A stretch of DNA of 33,872 nucleotides. Origin: Palleronia rufa (GTDB taxonomy: Bacteria; Pseudomonadota; Alphaproteobacteria; Rhodobacterales; Rhodobacteraceae). Position numbers and translations under genes: made by a program. This document shows, piece after piece, positions 17,164-25,684 of the stretch. Position 1 is the first letter of the stretch, and the number at the start of each line of letters is the position of its first letter. Location: assembly GCF_000743715.1 (NCBI RefSeq), contig NZ_JQEY01000009.1, positions 81,024 to 114,895 on the forward strand. The letters run 5' to 3'. The notes beneath the pieces are model-generated. The model saw nothing but the letters and a program-made list of their open reading frames with translations. It searched no databases and was not told the DNA's origin.

Positions 17164-18147
17164 ATGAATTTCTCGAAGCTATCCGCCCTTGCCCTCGGGC
17201 TTGCGCTGGCTGCCCCTGCCGCGGCGCAGGAGACGATACGGATCGGCCACGCCACGCCGGAAACTTCGCCGATCCACCAGTCGCTGCTGTTCTTTGAGCA
17301 GGAGCTCGAATCCCGCTCCGACGGCGCGTTCGAGGTCGAGCTCTTTCCCGGCGGCCAGATCGGCAGCGTCCAGGAAATGGTGGAGCTCGTCCAGTCGGGC
17401 AACATCACGATGACCACGGGCGCGTCGGTCCTGCTGTCCTCGACGGTGGCCGAGCTTGCGGTGCTCGACCAGTTCCTGCTGTTCGACGACGAGGCGCAGG
17501 CCCACGCCGTGCTCGACGGCGAGGGCGGCGATGCGCTGGCCCAGGCGGTCGAGGCGCGCGGGCTGAAGCTCATGGGGTTCATGGAACTCGGGTTCCGCAG
17601 CTTCACCAACAGCCGCGGCCCGCTAGACAGCGTCGAGGCGTTCGAGGGCTTGCGGATGCGCTCGGCCGACAACCCGATCCAGATCACCGCCTGGCGCTCC
17701 ATCGGCGCCGTGCCCGTGCCGCTGGCCTGGGGCGAGATCTATTCGTCGCTGCAGCAGAACCTCATCGACGGGCAGGAAAGCGCGCTCTCGTCGATGGTCG
17801 TCGAGCGGTTCTTCGAGGTGCAGGACTTCGTCTCGCTCACCGGCCACATTTACTGGCCGGAACTCTGGCTGGCCGATCTCGCGTGGTTCGAGGGGCTCGA
17901 CGAGGGCCAGCAATCGCTGGTCACCGAGGTCGCGGCCGAGACCGTGGCGCTCCAGCGCGATCTCGCCGCCACGGCCAACGCGGAGACGCTGGACCGCCTG
18001 GCCGAGGAAGGGCTCGCGATCAACGAACTGCCGGCGGAGGAACGTCAGAGGATGGGCGACACGATGAACGCCGCCATTGAATCCGACATCCGCGCCAGGG
18101 TCGGCGACGCCTTCTACGACGACTTCATGTCGAAGCTGTCGCAGTGA
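17164..18147 (+). CDS. dctP: TRAP transporter solute-binding protein (DctP), 327 aa
   Basis: Periplasmic receptor of a TRAP transporter. The signal peptide is residues 1-21 (MNFSKLSALALGLALAAPAAA). The mature protein starts QETIRIGHATPETSPIHQSL, a classic DctP opening. GLRMRSADNP supplies the conserved carboxylate-binding Arg (about R166), and VPVPLAWGEIYSSLQQNLID followed by GQES is the family signature. The Arg implies an anionic ligand such as an organic acid, sugar acid or sulfonate. AGAGGAGG lies just upstream. It is followed closely by the two membrane subunits. Confidence 0.96.
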   Translation: MNFSKLSALALGLALAAPAAAQETIRIGHATPETSPIHQSLLFFEQELESRSDGAFEVELFPGGQIGSVQEMVELVQSGNITMTTGASVLLSSTVAELAVLDQFLLFDDEAQAHAVLDGEGGDALAQAVEARGLKLMGFMELGFRSFTNSRGPLDSVEAFEGLRMRSADNPIQITAWRSIGAVPVPLAWGEIYSSLQQNLIDGQESALSSMVVERFFEVQDFVSLTGHIYWPELWLADLAWFEGLDEGQQSLVTEVAAETVALQRDLAATANAETLDRLAEEGLAINELPAEERQRMGDTMNAAIESDIRARVGDAFYDDFMSKLSQ

Positions 18148-18156
18148 CCATCGGGG

Positions 18157-18660
18157 ATGGCGAAGATGTTCTCCAAGCTTGAACGATACTTCGAGCCTGC
18201 CGTCATCGTCACGACGCTCGGCGTCATCGTCGTCCTGGTGTTCGCGGACGTCGTGGCGCGCTTCGCCTTCTCCACTTCCATCGCCTTCGCCGGAGAGGTG
18301 GCCCGGCTCTCGTTCGTCTACATGATCTACTTCGGCGTCAGCTACGCGATCCGCGACCGCCGTCACATGCGCGTCACCGTTCTTCTCGACCTCGCGCCGC
18401 CCGAGTTGCGGCGCGTCCTGATGCTGGCCGCCGAGGCCGTGTTCCTCGCCTACTCGCTCGCCGTCTGCTGGCTCGGCATCGTCATCACCCGGCAGGCGGC
18501 CGAGCGGGGCAGGATCCTGTCCGCGACCGAATGGCCGACCTCGGTCCTCTACTCCGCCATCATCTTCTCCGGCGCGCTCAGCGCGGCGCGGCTCGTCCAC
18601 TCCATCTGGCGCATAGCCGCCCGCGGCGAGACCCAACTGACCCCTCAGATGGACGTCTGA
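18157..18660 (+). CDS. dctQ: TRAP transporter small permease (DctQ), 167 aa
   Basis: Small inner-membrane subunit with four hydrophobic helices, at approximately 15-37, 46-65, 88-110 and 130-150. The segment FVYMIYFGVSYAIRDRRHMR in the middle is the DctQ hallmark. It pairs with DctM to form the sodium-driven membrane unit. The start is 9 nt after the dctP stop, with GGGGATGG as a weak ribosome site. Length is normal. Confidence 0.94.
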   Translation: MAKMFSKLERYFEPAVIVTTLGVIVVLVFADVVARFAFSTSIAFAGEVARLSFVYMIYFGVSYAIRDRRHMRVTVLLDLAPPELRRVLMLAAEAVFLAYSLAVCWLGIVITRQAAERGRILSATEWPTSVLYSAIIFSGALSAARLVHSIWRIAARGETQLTPQMDV

Positions 18661-18663
18661 GCC

Positions 18664-19959
18664 ATGACCTCCGCCATCCTCTTCGGCAGTTTCTTCACCC
18701 TTCTCGCCATCGGCGTGCCGATCGGCATCGCCCTGGGCACCGCCTCGCTGATCGCCATCGCCTGGATCCCGTTCCTCAACTTCGACCTCTACGCGCTCGG
18801 CCTCATCAGCGGCATCGACAGCTTCACGCTGATCGCCGTCGTCCTCTTCACGCTCGCGGGCAACATCATGAGCCAGGGCGGCATCTCGCGCCGCCTCATC
18901 AGGGTCGCCGACAACGTCTTCGGCCGGGCGCCGGGCGACCTCGGCACGGTCACCATCATGGCGTGTCTCTTCTTCGCGGCGATCTCGGGCACCGGCTCGG
19001 CGACCGTGGCCGCCATCGGCCTCGCCATGATCCCGGCGCTCGTCGCCCGCGGCTACGACCGCGCCTATGCGGGCGCCATGGTCGCCAGCGCCGGGGGTCT
19101 CGGCGTGATGATCCCGCCGTCGGTCGTGATGATCGTCTACGCCGTCTCCGCAGGCGTCTCGGTCACGGCGCTCTTCATGGCCGGCATCGTGCCGGGCATC
19201 GTCATCGCGCTGACCCTGATCGTCTACAACATCCTGCGCCGCCGCGGCGTCCAGGCGCCCGCCGAACCGCTGCCCAGGGCCACCTGGCGCGAGACCCTGT
19301 CCGCCCTGAACGAGGCCAAGCTCGCCCTCCTCATGCCGCTCGTCGTCCTCGGCGGGATCTATGCGGGCATCGTCACCCCGACCGAGAGTTCGGCCGTCGC
19401 CGTCGTCTACGCGCTGATCGTGAGCTGCTTCGTCTATCGCGAACTCCCGCTCCGCGACCTGCCGACCATGATGCTGGAATCGGCGCTCCTCGTCTCGGCC
19501 GTGCTCGTCATCATCGGCGCCTCGGTCGCCTTCGGCCGGATCATCGCGCTGGAACAGATCCCGCTGGAACTGTCGCAATTCGTCCTTGGCCTGACGCAGA
19601 GCTGGATCGTCGTCCTGCTCGCGGCGATCGTGCTGCTGCTGATCGTCGGCACCTTCCTCGAGACGCTCGCCGCCATCGTCATCCTGACGCCGGTGCTGCT
19701 GCCGGTGATGACCGAGCTCGGCGTCGATCCGGTGCATTTCGGCATCGTCATGATCGTGGCGCTGGCCATCGGCTTCGTCACGCCGCCGCTCGGCGCGAAC
19801 CTCTTCATGGCCGCGCAGGTCGGCCGCATCCCGTTCGACGACATCGCCCGGCGCATCTTTCCCTGGGTCGTGGCGATGATCGTGGCCCTTCTCATCATCG
19901 CCTTCATCCCCGCGCTCTCGCTCGGCCTGCCGCGGATATTCCTGGATTACGGAGATTGA
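18664..19959 (+). CDS. dctM: TRAP transporter large permease (DctM), 431 aa
   Basis: The ion-coupled transport channel, with about 12 membrane helices and length typical for the family. Family features include [72 protein letters not shown] and the C-terminal PLGANLF. It follows DctQ by 3 nt. DctM proteins import their substrate with sodium ions after delivery by DctP. The long minus-strand open frame over this gene is an artefact. Confidence 0.96.
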   Translation: MTSAILFGSFFTLLAIGVPIGIALGTASLIAIAWIPFLNFDLYALGLISGIDSFTLIAVVLFTLAGNIMSQGGISRRLIRVADNVFGRAPGDLGTVTIMACLFFAAISGTGSATVAAIGLAMIPALVARGYDRAYAGAMVASAGGLGVMIPPSVVMIVYAVSAGVSVTALFMAGIVPGIVIALTLIVYNILRRRGVQAPAEPLPRATWRETLSALNEAKLALLMPLVVLGGIYAGIVTPTESSAVAVVYALIVSCFVYRELPLRDLPTMMLESALLVSAVLVIIGASVAFGRIIALEQIPLELSQFVLGLTQSWIVVLLAAIVLLLIVGTFLETLAAIVILTPVLLPVMTELGVDPVHFGIVMIVALAIGFVTPPLGANLFMAAQVGRIPFDDIARRIFPWVVAMIVALLIIAFIPALSLGLPRIFLDYGD

Positions 19960-19961
19960 CC

Positions 19962-20504
19962 ATGCCTGGCGCACGACCCGAACAGGCCGTCCTCAGCCGC
20001 GACACGGATCTCTCGCGGACCGACGCCACCCGCGCCGTGATCGAGGGCATGGTGGACGGTCTGAACGACCACCGCATCGACGACATCGGCCAGTTCTTCC
20101 ATCCGGACTTCCGCTGGATCGGCAACTACGGATGCGGCACCAAGAACGGCCTTCGCGAGTTCCAGGACAACTGGCAGCGGCCGTTCCAGGCCGCGTTCTC
20201 CGACAAGGTCTGCGTCGACGAGGCGCGGCTTTTCATGGGCGACTGGGCGGCCGCGTTCGGCCGCCAGGAAGCGACCCATTCCGGCCCGTTCATGGGCCTC
20301 GCGCCCACCGGCCGGCGGGTCGAGATCCGGTACATGGATTTCTGGCGCGTCGCGGACGGCCGGATCGCGGACAACTGGGTGATGGTGGATTTCCCCCATG
20401 TCCTCGCCCAGCTCGGCCACGACGTTTTCGCCGGCGAGGGCTGGGAGGCCTTCGACCGCGGCGAGAAGACCCCACCGAAACCCAAACCCGAAGAGAGACC
20501 ATGA
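19962..20504 (+). CDS. SnoaL-like (NTF2-fold) protein 1, single domain, 180 aa
   Basis: A cytoplasmic NTF2-fold protein with no signal peptide. The fold signature runs through [20 protein letters not shown], the central [20 protein letters not shown] and the closing [19 protein letters not shown]. SnoaL-family members are small cyclases, isomerases, hydrolases or dehydratases acting on hydrophobic or polyol substrates. No specific reaction can be read here. It resembles the C-terminal half of the two-domain proteins at 21832 and 29217, which suggests descent by domain splitting or duplication. It follows dctM by 2 nt and overlaps the next gene by 4 nt, so it is firmly in the operon. Confidence 0.88.
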   Translation: MPGARPEQAVLSRDTDLSRTDATRAVIEGMVDGLNDHRIDDIGQFFHPDFRWIGNYGCGTKNGLREFQDNWQRPFQAAFSDKVCVDEARLFMGDWAAAFGRQEATHSGPFMGLAPTGRRVEIRYMDFWRVADGRIADNWVMVDFPHVLAQLGHDVFAGEGWEAFDRGEKTPPKPKPEERP

Positions 20505-21829
20505 GCATCGAATATCTCAAGCGCGGCAAGTCGGACGCGGAACGCTCCGAGGACGACGCGAAGACCCGGAAGATCGTCGAGGAGACGCTCGCGCAGATCG
20601 AAGCGCGCGGCGACGACGCCGCGCGCGAGCTCGCCAACAAGTTCGACGGCTACGACCGCGACAGCTACCGCCTGACCGAAGACGAGATCGCGGCGCTGAT
20701 CGCCGAGGTGCCACAGGACGATCTCGACGACATCCGCTTCGCCCAGGCCCAGGTCCGCGCCTTCGCCGAGGCGCAGCGCGCCTCGATGACCGATATCGAG
20801 ATCGAGACCCTGCCGGGCGTGATCCTCGGGCACCGCAACATCCCCGTCCAGTCCGTGGGCTGCTATGTACCGGCGGGCAAGTTCCCCATGGTCGCCTCCG
20901 CCCACATGTCCGTTCTCACGGCATCGGTCGCGGGCGTGCCGCGCATCGCCGCCGCGACGCCGCCCTTCAAGGGCAAGCCCAATCCGGCCGTCATCGCGGC
21001 GATGCATCTGGGCGGCGCGCACGAGATCTACGTCCTCGGCGGTATCCAGGCGGTGGGCGCCATGGCGCTCGGCACCGAGACGATCGCGCCCGTCGACATG
21101 CTGGTCGGTCCCGGCAACGCCTTCGTGGCCGAGGCCAAGCGCCAGCTCTACGGCCGCGTCGGCATCGACCTCTTCGCCGGGCCGACCGAGACGATGGTGA
21201 TCGCCGACGAGACGGTGGACGCCGAGATGTGCGCCACCGACCTTCTGGGCCAGGCCGAGCACGGCTACAATTCGCCCGCGGTACTGGTGACGACCTCGCG
21301 CAAGCTGGCCGAGGCGACGCTGGCGGAGATCGACCGCATCCTGGCCATCCTGCCCACCGCCGACACCGCGTCCGTGTCCTGGCGCGACTACGGCGAGGTG
21401 ATCGTCTGCGGAAATCACGACGAGATGCTCAAGGTCGCCAACGACATCGCGTCCGAGCACGTGCAGGTGATGACAGACCGCGATGACTGGTACCTTGCGA
21501 ACATGCATTCCTACGGCGCGCTGTTCCTCGGCCCGCGCACCAACGTGGCCAACGGCGACAAGGTGATCGGCACCAACCACACGCTGCCCACCAAGAAGGC
21601 CGGCCGCTACACCGGCGGGCTCTGGGTCGGCAAGTTCCTCAAGACCCACAGCTACCAGAAGGTCACCACGGACGCGGCGGCGAGCGAGATCGGCGCCTAC
21701 GGCTCCCGGCTCTGCCTGCTCGAGGGGTTCGTCGGCCATGCCGAACAGTGCAACCTGCGCGTCCGCCGCTACGGCGGGGTCAACGTGCCCTATGGCGGGG
21801 CCGCGCCGCGCAGTGTCGCCGCGGAATGA
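20501..21829 (+). CDS. HisD-superfamily dehydrogenase, HpsN-like, 442 aa
   Basis: A zinc and NAD-dependent polyol or hydroxy-acid dehydrogenase of the histidinol dehydrogenase fold. The active-site residues are present: Q251 and H254 (GQAEHG), E319-H320 (ASEHVQV), D353 (NGDKVIG) and H413 (VGHAEQ). The last set with the Gln gives the zinc ligands, and E-H is the catalytic pair. It is not the histidine-pathway enzyme by context. The closest family known to me is HpsN, (R)-sulfopropanediol 3-dehydrogenase, found in roseobacters with a TRAP transporter. However, no sulfolactate lyase (suyAB) or sulfite-handling gene is present, so the substrate may be another polyol oxidised to an acid. Confidence 0.9.
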   Translation: MSIEYLKRGKSDAERSEDDAKTRKIVEETLAQIEARGDDAARELANKFDGYDRDSYRLTEDEIAALIAEVPQDDLDDIRFAQAQVRAFAEAQRASMTDIEIETLPGVILGHRNIPVQSVGCYVPAGKFPMVASAHMSVLTASVAGVPRIAAATPPFKGKPNPAVIAAMHLGGAHEIYVLGGIQAVGAMALGTETIAPVDMLVGPGNAFVAEAKRQLYGRVGIDLFAGPTETMVIADETVDAEMCATDLLGQAEHGYNSPAVLVTTSRKLAEATLAEIDRILAILPTADTASVSWRDYGEVIVCGNHDEMLKVANDIASEHVQVMTDRDDWYLANMHSYGALFLGPRTNVANGDKVIGTNHTLPTKKAGRYTGGLWVGKFLKTHSYQKVTTDAAASEIGAYGSRLCLLEGFVGHAEQCNLRVRRYGGVNVPYGGAAPRSVAAE

Positions 21830-21831
21830 CC

Positions 21832-22875
21832 ATGGACGTGCACACCCGCAACAAGGCCCTCGTCGCGACGCTGCGCGCGGCGATGTACGACTTCACCGAT
21901 GCCGGGGTGCGCGCGGCGATCGGCCGGGCGATCGCCGCCGACGCCGTGATCCATCTTGCGCATCCCCTAGGCGATTGCGTCGGGGAGGGTCTCTATGACC
22001 GCGCCTATGCCGCGCTCTTCACGGCGATCCCCGATCTCGAGCGGCGCGACACGATCGTCATGGCCGGCCCCGACGAGCACGGCGCGGACTGGGTGGGCTG
22101 CGGGGGATATTATACCGGAGCGTTCCTCGGGCCCTGGCTCGATATCCCGCCGACGGGCCACCAGGTCGCGATGCGGTTCCACGAGTTCTTCCGGATCGAA
22201 GAGGGGCGCGTCGTCGAGGTGCAGGCGCTCTGGGACATCCCCGAGGTGATGATGCAGGCGGGCGCCTGGCCGATGGCGCCCTCGCTCGGCCGGGAATGGC
22301 ACGTGCCGGGTCCGGCGACGCAGGACGGCCACGTGCGCGGCCCCCATGACGCGGAGAAAAGCGCCGCGACCCGGCAGCGCATCGTCAAGATGCTGACGGC
22401 GTTGAAGCGCCATCCGTCCGAGGGCGGGCCCGAGGTCATGGAGATGGACCGCTACTGGCATCCCCGGATGAGCTGGTACGGACCTTCGGGCATCGGCACC
22501 GGCCGTGGCATAAGGGGGTTCCGCAATTGGCACCAGATCCCGTTCCTGAATGCCATGCCCGACCGCGGGCAGTACCTCGACGGGATCACCTACCATTTCT
22601 TCGGCGACGGCGACTACGCCGCGGTGACCGGATGGCCCAACATGATCCAGACCGTCACCCACGACGGCTGGATGGGCATCGCCCCGGCCGGACAGCGCAT
22701 CACCATGCGTTCGCTCGACTTCTGGCGGCTGGAGGACGGCCTGATCCGCGAGAACTGGGTGCTGGTCGACCTGCTCGACGCCTATGCCCAAGTCGGCGTC
22801 GATGTCCTGGCCCGGCTGCGGGCCTTCAACAAGGCACGCACGGGCTTCGACCCCGAGACAGGGAGGGCGGCATGA
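21832..22875 (+). CDS. SnoaL-like (NTF2-fold) protein 2, tandem domains, 347 aa
   Basis: Two NTF2-fold domains lie in one chain. Domain 1 spans roughly residues 20-165 (LAHPLGDCVGEGLYDRAYAA, then IPPTGHQVAMRFHEFFRIEE, ending DIPEVMMQAGAWP). Domain 2 spans about 190-335 (MSWYGPSGIGTGRGIRGF, GIAPAGQRITMRSLDFWRLE, ENWVLVDLLDAY). The start at 21832 has GGAA upstream, and an ATG at 21826 overlapping the previous stop is an alternative. It is a full-length paralogue of the protein at 29217: both share the MMQAGxxPxxPS and PGPxT linker strings. The chemistry is unknown. Candidate activities are ring opening or closing, isomerisation or dehydration of an operon intermediate. Confidence 0.85.
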   Translation: MDVHTRNKALVATLRAAMYDFTDAGVRAAIGRAIAADAVIHLAHPLGDCVGEGLYDRAYAALFTAIPDLERRDTIVMAGPDEHGADWVGCGGYYTGAFLGPWLDIPPTGHQVAMRFHEFFRIEEGRVVEVQALWDIPEVMMQAGAWPMAPSLGREWHVPGPATQDGHVRGPHDAEKSAATRQRIVKMLTALKRHPSEGGPEVMEMDRYWHPRMSWYGPSGIGTGRGIRGFRNWHQIPFLNAMPDRGQYLDGITYHFFGDGDYAAVTGWPNMIQTVTHDGWMGIAPAGQRITMRSLDFWRLEDGLIRENWVLVDLLDAYAQVGVDVLARLRAFNKARTGFDPETGRAA

Positions 22876-23636
22876 GCGGGCTCCCCCGGACACCCTCCCT
22901 GCGGCTCGACGGACGGCGGGCGCTGGTGACAGGCGCGTCGTCGGGGATCGGCCTCGGCGCGGCAATGGCGCTGGCCGAGGCCGGCGCGCATGTCGTCTGC
23001 GCGGCGCGCGGGCGCGAGCGGCTGGACGCGGCGGTCGGCGCGATGGCCGCGGACGGCCGGTCGGTCGAGGCCCTGCCGCTCGACATGGCCGAACTCGACG
23101 CCCTCCCGGCCGTGTTCGACGGCGCGCCCTTCGACGTGGTGGTGAACTCGGCCGGTCTCGGCCGGCACGGCCCCGCGCTCGAGACCCGGGCCGAGGATTT
23201 CGATGCCGTGATGTCGATCAACCTGCGCGCGGCCTATTTCCTGTCCGCCCATGCCGCCCGCACCCTGATCGCGGCCGGGCGGCCCGGTTCGATCATCCAC
23301 GTGTCCAGCCAGATGGGGCATGTGGGCGGCATCGACCGCGCCGTCTACTGCGCCTCGAAACACGGGCTCGAAGGCATGGTGAAGGCGATGGCCATCGAAT
23401 GGGGGCCGCACCGCATCCGCGTCAACACGCTTTGCCCGACCTTCATCCGCACCCCGCTGACCGAGGCGACCTTCGCCGATCCCGAGCGCGTCGCCTGGAT
23501 CACCGACAAGATCAAGCTCGGCCGACCGGGCGAGATCGAGGATATCATGGGGGCGGTCCTCTATCTCGCCTCCGACGCCTCGGCGCTGGTGACCGGCACG
23601 GCGCTGAAGGTCGATGGCGGATGGACGGCCGGATGA
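22872..23636 (+). CDS. Short-chain dehydrogenase/reductase (SDR), 254 aa
   Basis: Classical SDR oxidoreductase. The cofactor loop TGASSGIG lies at residues 20-27. The NSAG strand end, then S146 with Y159 and K163 (YCASK), form the catalytic set, and the C-terminus ends in TGTALKVDGGW. The residue after the second strand is in CAARGRERLD, where the Arg suggests NADP or mixed cofactor use, though this is only a hint. Such enzymes interconvert alcohols and ketones on sugars, polyols or steroids. It overlaps neighbours by 4 nt on both sides, between the SnoaL-like gene and lacI. With the HisD-like enzyme it gives the operon two oxidation steps. Confidence 0.94.
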   Translation: MSGLPRTPSLRLDGRRALVTGASSGIGLGAAMALAEAGAHVVCAARGRERLDAAVGAMAADGRSVEALPLDMAELDALPAVFDGAPFDVVVNSAGLGRHGPALETRAEDFDAVMSINLRAAYFLSAHAARTLIAAGRPGSIIHVSSQMGHVGGIDRAVYCASKHGLEGMVKAMAIEWGPHRIRVNTLCPTFIRTPLTEATFADPERVAWITDKIKLGRPGEIEDIMGAVLYLASDASALVTGTALKVDGGWTAG

Positions 23637-24655
23637 CGGACGAGAAGGTCACAGCCCAGCAGGTCGCCGAACGGGCCGGCGTCAGCCAGTCCGCGGTCAG
23701 TCGCGCCTTCACCCCCGGCGCCTCGGTCGCCCCGAGCACGGCGGCCCGGATCCATGCGGCGGCCGAGGCGCTCGGCTACCGGCCCAACACGCTGGCGCGG
23801 TCGCTGATCACCGGGCGCTCGCGCCTCATCGGCCTCGTCGTCGCCTATCTCGAGAACTACTTCTATCCCGAGGCGCTCGAAAAGCTGTCGAACGCGCTGC
23901 AGGCCCGCGGCTACCACGTGCTCGTCTTCATGGCCTCGCAGCAGGCCGGCAACATCGACGAGATCCTCGGGGAGATCCTCGATTTCCAGGTCGACGGCAT
24001 CATCATGGCGTCGGTCTCGCTGTCGTCCGATCTAGCTTCGCGCTGCCAGAAGGCCGGAGTTCCGGTCGTGTTCTTCAACCGCCGGCAGGACATCGACGGC
24101 ATCTCCTCGGTCACCTCCGACAATTTCGGCGGCGGCAGGCAGGTGGCCGACTTCCTGGTGGCGGGCGGCCACCGCCGGTTCGGCTACATCGCCGGCTGGC
24201 ACGGCGCCTCGACGCAGCGCGACCGCGAGGCCGGGTTCCTCGCGGGCCTCGCCGCGCACGGGGTCGCGCTCCACGCCCGCGAGGTGGGCAATTTCGACGG
24301 CGAGACCGCCCGGCAGGCGGCCGACGCCATGTTCCACCGGCCGGACCCGCCCGACGCGCTGTTCGTCGCCAACGATCACATGGCGTTCCAGGCCATGGAC
24401 GCGATCCGCTCGGGATCCGGCCTGCGCGTGCCCGAAGACGTGTCGGTGGTGGGCTTCGACGACGTGCCGCCCGCCGCCTGGGCGGCCTATGACCTCACCA
24501 CGATCCGCCAGCGCGCAAATCGGATGGTCGAGGAGACCGTTTCGACGCTGCTGGCGCATGTCGACGATGCGGGCGTCCCGCCACGTCAGGTGTCCGTCGA
24601 CGCCCCGCTGATCATTCGCAGTTCCGCCCGCATTCCCGAAGGATGGCCCCGATGA
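23633..24655 (+). CDS. LacI/GalR-family transcriptional regulator, 340 aa
   Basis: Ligand-responsive repressor. The DNA-binding helix-turn-helix is at about residues 7-26 (TAQQVAERAGVSQSAVSRAF), followed by the hinge segment GYRPNTLARSL that inserts at a central CpG. The periplasmic-binding-protein-like ligand domain runs from RLIGLVVAYLENYF to the end, including FVANDHMAFQAMDAIR and SVVGFDDVPPAAW. Length is normal. It lies inside the operon, overlapping both neighbours by 4 nt, so it probably represses its own transcription. The pair of palindromes at 12322 and 12378 has the LacI-type architecture and is the natural target. The inducer is unknown. Confidence 0.96.
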   Translation: MTDEKVTAQQVAERAGVSQSAVSRAFTPGASVAPSTAARIHAAAEALGYRPNTLARSLITGRSRLIGLVVAYLENYFYPEALEKLSNALQARGYHVLVFMASQQAGNIDEILGEILDFQVDGIIMASVSLSSDLASRCQKAGVPVVFFNRRQDIDGISSVTSDNFGGGRQVADFLVAGGHRRFGYIAGWHGASTQRDREAGFLAGLAAHGVALHAREVGNFDGETARQAADAMFHRPDPPDALFVANDHMAFQAMDAIRSGSGLRVPEDVSVVGFDDVPPAAWAAYDLTTIRQRANRMVEETVSTLLAHVDDAGVPPRQVSVDAPLIIRSSARIPEGWPR

Positions 24656-25626
24656 AAGGCTTCGATCCCAAGTTCCGAGATTTCCCCGATTTCATCATCG
24701 GCGTCACCAAGGAGATCTGGGAAGACCGCGGCATCGACACGCTGCACAAGTACTACGCGCCGGACATCGTGGTGCGCTCGCCCGCGGCGGTCGTGGTCGG
24801 CAACCAGGGCGTCATCGCCGCGACCATGGCGACGCTGGCCGAGTTTCCCGACCGAACGCTCCTGGGCGAGGACGTGATCTGGTGCGGAACGCCGGATGCG
24901 GGGATGCTTTCGTCACACCGGCTGCTCTCGACCGCGACCCATTCCGGCAGCGGTGTCTATGGCCAGGCCACGGGCACGCGGCTGCGCTACCGGATCCTGG
25001 CCGACTGCCACGCGCGTGACAACCGGATCGACGACGAGTGGCTGATCCGTGACCAGGGCGCCATCGTCCGGCAGCTTGGATCGGAGCCCCGCGACTATGC
25101 CCGCGACCTGATCGCGCGCGAGGGTGGCCCGGAGGCCTGCGTGCGTCCGCTCACGCCCGTGACGGACCGGCCGGGACCCTACCGAGGGACCGGCAACGAC
25201 AACGCATGGGGCGCGAGATACGCTGACATCATCGGCCGGATCATGGCCGCCGACCTGGCCGTGATCCCGCGCGAATACGACCGCGCGGTGCAGTCGGAAT
25301 ATCCCGGGGGCCGGACCGACCATTCGCACGGGGCGGTCGACCGGTTCTGGATGGGCCTGCGCGCCAGTTTCTCCTCGGCCGAGTTCCGCGTCGAGCACCG
25401 GATCGGCGCCGAGGACGCGCTGATGCCGCCCCGCGCGGCGGTCCGCTGGAGCCTGACCGGCAAGCACGATGGCTGGGGCGCCTTCGGCCGGCCCACCGGC
25501 GCCGACGTCTACGTGCTGGGCATCTCCCATGCCGAGTTCGGGCCCTGGGGACTGCGCCGCGAATGGACCCTCTACGACGAGACGGCGATCTGGAAACAGA
25601 TCCTGCTCGCCACCGGTGAGGTCTGA
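24652..25626 (+). CDS. SnoaL-like (NTF2-fold) protein 3, probable tandem domains, 324 aa
   Basis: A divergent member of the group. Domain 1 is about residues 15-155, with TLHKYYAPDIVVRSPAAVVV, then TATHSGSGVYGQATGTRLRY and DEWLIRDQGAIVRQLG. A second domain at about 190-320 includes YDRAVQSEYPGGRTDHSHGA, WSLTGKHDGWGAFGRPTGAD and the ending LRREWTLYDETAIWKQ. This resembles an NTF2 layout but with weaker core motifs than proteins 2 and 4. The ATG at 24652 overlaps the lacI stop; the ATG at 24643 is an alternative. No membrane or export signal is seen. The function is unknown. Confidence 0.8.
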   Translation: MKGFDPKFRDFPDFIIGVTKEIWEDRGIDTLHKYYAPDIVVRSPAAVVVGNQGVIAATMATLAEFPDRTLLGEDVIWCGTPDAGMLSSHRLLSTATHSGSGVYGQATGTRLRYRILADCHARDNRIDDEWLIRDQGAIVRQLGSEPRDYARDLIAREGGPEACVRPLTPVTDRPGPYRGTGNDNAWGARYADIIGRIMAADLAVIPREYDRAVQSEYPGGRTDHSHGAVDRFWMGLRASFSSAEFRVEHRIGAEDALMPPRAAVRWSLTGKHDGWGAFGRPTGADVYVLGISHAEFGPWGLRREWTLYDETAIWKQILLATGEV

Positions 25627-25684
25627 TGCGCCGGACACCCCCTCTCTCCCGCCATGCAACACTCAACAGCGAAGGATCTGGAAC

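Noticed and set aside
17623..19974. 783-codon minus-strand open frame over the TRAP genes
   Set aside because: Low-complexity Arg/Asp/His-rich translation and exact overlap with well-conserved dctP, dctQ and dctM.
20126..21739. 537-codon minus-strand frame opposite the HisD-like gene
   Set aside because: Mirror of a conserved dehydrogenase; no ribosome site and no recognisable domain.
20501..21829. Calling the HisD-like gene histidinol dehydrogenase of histidine synthesis
   Set aside because: No other his genes are nearby, and the operon context and HpsN-like sequence point to polyol or hydroxy-acid oxidation.
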